Shown: piece by piece, positions 4,724 to 7,188 of the stretch
Position numbering within the stretch: position 1 is the first letter of the stretch
How the letters are laid out: every line of letters begins with the position of its first letter
From: an uncultured Eubacteriales bacterium
Lineage (GTDB): Bacteria > Bacillota > Clostridia > Peptostreptococcales > Anaerovoracaceae
DNA: 7,188 nucleotides
Reading direction: 5' to 3'
Assembly: GCA_902797405.1 (NCBI GenBank)
Contig: CADBSP010000011.1
Span: forward strand, 1 to 7,188
Program-made: the position numbers and the translations under genes
Notes under the pieces: generated by a model
What the model was told of the DNA's origin: nothing
The model's database searches: none
What the model saw: only the letters and a program-made list of their open reading frames with translations

Positions 4724-5957
4724 TTGCTTCAATATCTGCGAGCTGGAGTACCTTGGCTGATCCCACCTTTCCCCCGACTGCTGCTTCACACCCCAGTGCT
4801 AATTCCCGGATTTGCTCTTCTGTAGGCTCGATACCCAGCTCTCTCATATTAACTGGCATGTCTATTGAACGGAAGAATTCCTCCATTGCATCAATCCCTG
4901 CTAGTGCGACAAGTTCATCCCGTGAGAGTGAATTATCCGTCTCGGCCTCGACAAGCTGAGCATTGGCAGGCTTGGAGGCTTGCATTTTTACAACCTCCTC
5001 CGGATCAACGCCCATTACGTCCTTAGCAAATTTCACGAATCTACCCAAGCAATCCTTATACACGTAACTAGCCCAGCTAGGCCATACCGCTGCGAGGCCC
5101 GCTCCATGGGTTACGTCAAACATGCCACCTAATTCATGCTCTATCCTATGTGACGACCAGTCACTGCCTTGATGTCCGCATCCGGTTAGACCGTTATGCG
5201 AAATGCTGCTCGCCCACATAACCTCTGCACGAGAGTTGTAATTATTTGGGTCATCGTGGAGAATCCTGGCATGTTTCATAACTGCCTTTAGGAGGCCTTC
5301 AGAAATAGCATCCGTTATATCCGGAACCTCTCCCTGTGTGAAATAGCGTTCCATGGTGTGCATCATTATATCCACACAACCGGACATCGTCTGATAATCC
5401 GGCAAAGTCATCGTTAGTTCAGGATCCATGATTGCGAATTTTGCTCTGCATAGGTCGCTATTACATCCCCTCTTTTGCCCAGTCTTTTCGTTTGTAATTA
5501 CACTGCTATCACTCATTTCGCTTCCTGCGGCAGCGATAGTTAGCACAGCTCCTAGAGGCAAAGACGCCCTTGGTATACGAGTATGAGCATAAAGATCCCA
5601 TACGTCAAATTCAGGTTCGGCCAGACCATAGGCTATGGCTTTAGCTGAATCTATTACTGAGCCGCCACCTACGGGGAGAAGAAAATCGACACCTTCCTGT
5701 TTTGAAAGTTCTATACCTTCATATACCTTGGAGAGATGAGGATTGGGTACTACGCCTCCGAGTTCAACGTGTCCTATTCCCGCTGCTTCCAGGGATGCCT
5801 TAACCCTATCGACAAGGCCTGATTTAATTGCACTTTGGCCTCCATAGTGAATAAGCACCTTGGTCCCACCATACTGCTTCACTAGCTCCCCAACCTGTTC
5901 TACAGTATTCTTTCCAAAAACCACCTTCGTAGGAGTGTAGTAATTAAAATTAAACAT
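4704..5957 (-). CDS. Iron/zinc-containing alcohol dehydrogenase, butanol dehydrogenase/YqhD type
   Basis: This 417-residue group III metal-dependent alcohol dehydrogenase would interconvert aldehydes and alcohols with NAD(P)H, typically in fermentation or aldehyde detoxification. The N-terminus FNYYTPTKVVFGK is characteristic. The dinucleotide motif is GGGSVIDSAKA (97-107). Likely metal ligands are Asp196 and His200 in CVDIMMHTMERYF, and His270 and His284 in SHRIEHELGGMFDVTHGAGL, with spacing like YqhD. Residues about 324-350 are an extra hydrophilic stretch before the EEFFRSIDMPVNMRELGI segment, which explains a length above the usual 385-400. The ATG at 5957 is chosen; an in-frame TTG at 5975 overlaps the ribosome binding site. 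It starts 23 bases after the hydrolase gene, so the two form an operon. Cofactor and substrate cannot be fixed by sequence. Confidence 0.92.
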   Translation of the reverse strand: MFNFNYYTPTKVVFGKNTVEQVGELVKQYGGTKVLIHYGGQSAIKSGLVDRVKASLEAAGIGHVELGGVVPNPHLSKVYEGIELSKQEGVDFLLPVGGGSVIDSAKAIAYGLAEPEFDVWDLYAHTRIPRASLPLGAVLTIAAAGSEMSDSSVITNEKTGQKRGCNSDLCRAKFAIMDPELTMTLPDYQTMSGCVDIMMHTMERYFTQGEVPDITDAISEGLLKAVMKHARILHDDPNNYNSRAEVMWASSISHNGLTGCGHQGSDWSSHRIEHELGGMFDVTHGAGLAAVWPSWASYVYKDCLGRFVKFAKDVMGVDPEEVVKMQASKPANAQLVEAETDNSLSRDELVALAGIDAMEEFFRSIDMPVNMRELGIEPTEEQIRELALGCEAAVGGKVGSAKVLQLADIEAIYRMAL

Positions 5958-5966
5958 CTTTAAATT

Positions 5967-5972
5967 CTCCTT
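5967..5972 (-). promoter_or_regulatory. Ribosome binding site deciding the alcohol dehydrogenase start
   Basis: AAGGAG on the - strand is nine bases before the ATG at 5957. It directly abuts the alternative TTG at 5975-5973, which therefore cannot be served by it. This sets the product at 417 residues. Confidence 0.8.
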
Positions 5973-5980
5973 CAAAACTA

Positions 5981-6643
5981 TTATCTATTTGACGGTTCCA
6001 GCACGACGACTTTTACACTATCCTTAGAGTCATCAAAAATCGTCTCTATGCTCTTTTGTGCCGTTGACTCGATTTCAATCGAGCTACTCTCTTTAAACTC
6101 TGCGCTGCCCATGGCATTGACGAAATCATCCACTCTACTTATTACATCAAATCCAAAGCCCTTTTCATCATCACGATAGTGCATCGGAATCACGATGCGC
6201 GGCTTAATCAGATTTACAATTTTTGCTGCGGTTTCAGCGTCGATTGTGTAGAATCCTCCAACAGGGATCAGTGCAACATCCAGATTCGTGAGTTCTTCCA
6301 TTTGTGATGGTTCCGGCACGCATCCCAGGTCACCAAAGTGAGCAACCCTCAATTCACCATCATCCAAGACGGTGATTCTATTCTCTCCTCTTAGCTTTCC
6401 ATTTTTGTCATCATGGAATGTGTCGATTGCAGTTACTATATACGGGCAAGGTTTACTTTCATCCAGTTCAATTAAATGTCTGGCATTATGGTCGCCGTGC
6501 TCATGGCTACAGATAACCATATTTGCTTTTTCTCTAATCGGGGTTATTCCGGGTACGTACCCGTCCTCCGTTGGGTCAAAAACTACAACATAGTCTTTAT
6601 TCTCTACTTTAAAACAAGAATGTCCTAGCCAAGTTATCGTCAT
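5981..6643 (-). CDS. Metallo-beta-lactamase-fold hydrolase (COG2220, UlaG/UPF0173-like)
   Basis: This 220-residue predicted cytoplasmic metal-dependent hydrolase starts MTITWLGHSCFKVE, typical of COG2220. The metal-binding HxHxDH motif is SHEHGDHN (46-53, His47, His49, Asp51, His52). Further ligands are likely in AHFGDLG (His102, Asp105) and VIPMHYR (His155). The family includes ascorbate-6-phosphate lactonase and many members of unknown substrate, and no function can be assigned beyond hydrolase. The ATG at 6643 has GGAGG six bases upstream; a TTG six bases earlier lies between that site and the ATG and is less likely. Residues about 184-209 form a Ser/Glu-rich extension before the last strand VKVVVLEP. 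It is the first gene of a two-gene operon with the alcohol dehydrogenase. Confidence 0.88.
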   Translation of the reverse strand: MTITWLGHSCFKVENKDYVVVFDPTEDGYVPGITPIREKANMVICSHEHGDHNARHLIELDESKPCPYIVTAIDTFHDDKNGKLRGENRITVLDDGELRVAHFGDLGCVPEPSQMEELTNLDVALIPVGGFYTIDAETAAKIVNLIKPRIVIPMHYRDDEKGFGFDVISRVDDFVNAMGSAEFKESSSIEIESTAQKSIETIFDDSKDSVKVVVLEPSNR

Positions 6644-6649
6644 AATCAA

Positions 6650-6654
6650 CCTCC
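6650..6654 (-). promoter_or_regulatory. Ribosome binding site of the MBL-fold hydrolase
   Basis: GGAGG on the - strand is six bases before the ATG at 6643. The in-frame TTG at 6649 would touch this site, so it is rejected as the start. Confidence 0.75.
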
Positions 6655-6677
6655 ATTTTAATCATTCATTGATTTAT

Positions 6678-6794
6678 CATGTAAAGCTTGTAAGTGTATA
6701 GTTTATTCATATATAGCTTGCTAATGTATGGGCTTAATCGCACGTATATCTATTCATGTATAACAAATCGTATATATCTGAATAATATATAACG
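6678..6794. repeat. Degenerate ~30-bp tandem repeat in the spacer before the hydrolase
   Basis: The 161-base spacer (6644-6804) can be cut into four AT-rich segments of 29-31 bases. Two resemble each other around AGCTTG..AA.GTAT (6678-6707 and 6708-6738). Two resemble each other around CGTATATCT....TATAAC (6739-6768 and 6769-6797). The similarity is weak and partly due to base composition. A promoter for the hydrolase operon should lie here, but none is convincing, and no T-run terminator follows the ABC gene. Confidence 0.45.
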
Positions 6795-6804
6795 ATTATC
6801 CATT

Positions 6805-7188
6805 TTATGCAGCGAGTTTCTGCGTATTGTATAGTTTAGCGTAGCCGCCGTCTAGAGTCATTAGTTCCTCATGCGATCCCTCTTCCACGATGCGACCTCC
6901 TTCAATCAGAATAATTCGATCCGCATTTTGTACTGTTGCCAGGCGGTGTGCAATTACTACGCTGGTTCTACCGACAGCAAGTTCATCAAATGAACGCTGG
7001 ATTTCCTGTTCCGTAATTGTATCAAGCGCAGATGTGGCTTCATCCAGAATCAATATCTTCGGATTCTTCAGGAAGATTCGTGCAATTGACACTCTTTGCT
7101 TCTGACCTCCGGAGAGCATGGTTCCTCTCTCACCCACATATGTATCAAAGCCATCCGGCATGGCCATGATATCGTCATAGATTTTCGC
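6805..7188 (-). CDS. ABC exporter (permease-ATPase type), C-terminal end of the ATPase domain
   Basis: This is the last 127 residues of a gene that continues past the right edge. The frame is open to base 7188 and begins AKIYDDIMAMPDGFDTYVGERG, so no start lies in the window. ATPase marks are the signature LSGGQ (25-29), Walker B ILILDE with the D-loop SALD (45-56) and the switch histidine in VVIAHRLATVQNADRI (His81). The stretch DGFDTYVGERG ahead of the signature is typical of fused membrane-plus-ATPase exporters (MsbA/LmrA/MdlB type), which act as homodimers or heterodimers in the cytoplasmic membrane. The glutamate after Walker B (Glu50) is present, so this half-site looks catalytic. The transported substrate cannot be told from this part. 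Confidence 0.93.
   Translation of the reverse strand, partial: AKIYDDIMAMPDGFDTYVGERGTMLSGGQKQRVSIARIFLKNPKILILDEATSALDTITEQEIQRSFDELAVGRTSVVIAHRLATVQNADRIILIEGGRIVEEGSHEELMTLDGGYAKLYNTQKLAA

Overview
The window looks like chromosome from a low-to-mid GC Bacillota, probably class Clostridia. This rests on the AGGAGG-type ribosome binding sites, on the best-matching families (an Elp3-like radical SAM protein without an acetyltransferase domain, a YqhD/BDH-type alcohol dehydrogenase, a MalY/PatB C-S lyase and a Spx/YusI-like small reductase), and on the AT-rich spacers. Species cannot be named from the sequence alone. No rRNA, tRNA, CRISPR array, phage or transposase gene is visible.

Layout. 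The left third is on the + strand. It holds the 3' part of an Elp3-like radical SAM gene (1-778), entering from outside the window. A 417-base spacer follows, with a duplicated palindromic element. Then comes a MalY/PatB-type pyridoxal-phosphate C-S lyase (1196-2611). A strong bidirectional terminator (2628-2651) separates this block from the right part, which is all on the - strand. In transcription order that part holds the end of an ABC exporter (7188-6805), a metallo-beta-lactamase-fold hydrolase (6643-5981), an alcohol dehydrogenase 23 bases behind it (5957-4704), a free methionine-(R)-sulfoxide reductase (4487-3993), a Spx/ArsC-family thioredoxin-fold protein (3783-3433) and a GNAT acetyltransferase (3207-2659). 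Only the hydrolase/dehydrogenase pair is spaced like an operon. The other spacers are 161-225 bases.

What is unusual. Short tandem repeats with unrelated units occur in two genes and in every spacer of more than 100 bases. Inside genes the periods are multiples of three: a 15-base array coding a DTTTY pentapeptide and a 33-base duplication in the radical SAM gene, and a 24-base array in the lyase. The last gives the lyase a 72-residue insert of nine octapeptides (consensus CCxNxSxE) with 17 cysteines, in a loop where relatives have only a few residues. Spacers carry units of 93, 12, 13, 50, 24, about 30 and 13 bases. One 13-base array runs across the stop codon of the alcohol dehydrogenase.

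Functionally, several genes touch sulfur or redox chemistry: the C-S lyase with its Cys-rich insert, the methionine sulfoxide reductase and the CxxC thioredoxin-fold protein. The spacing does not prove co-regulation. The most promising candidate for something undescribed is the metallothionein-like insert in the lyase, set against a genome that seems to expand tandem repeats readily.
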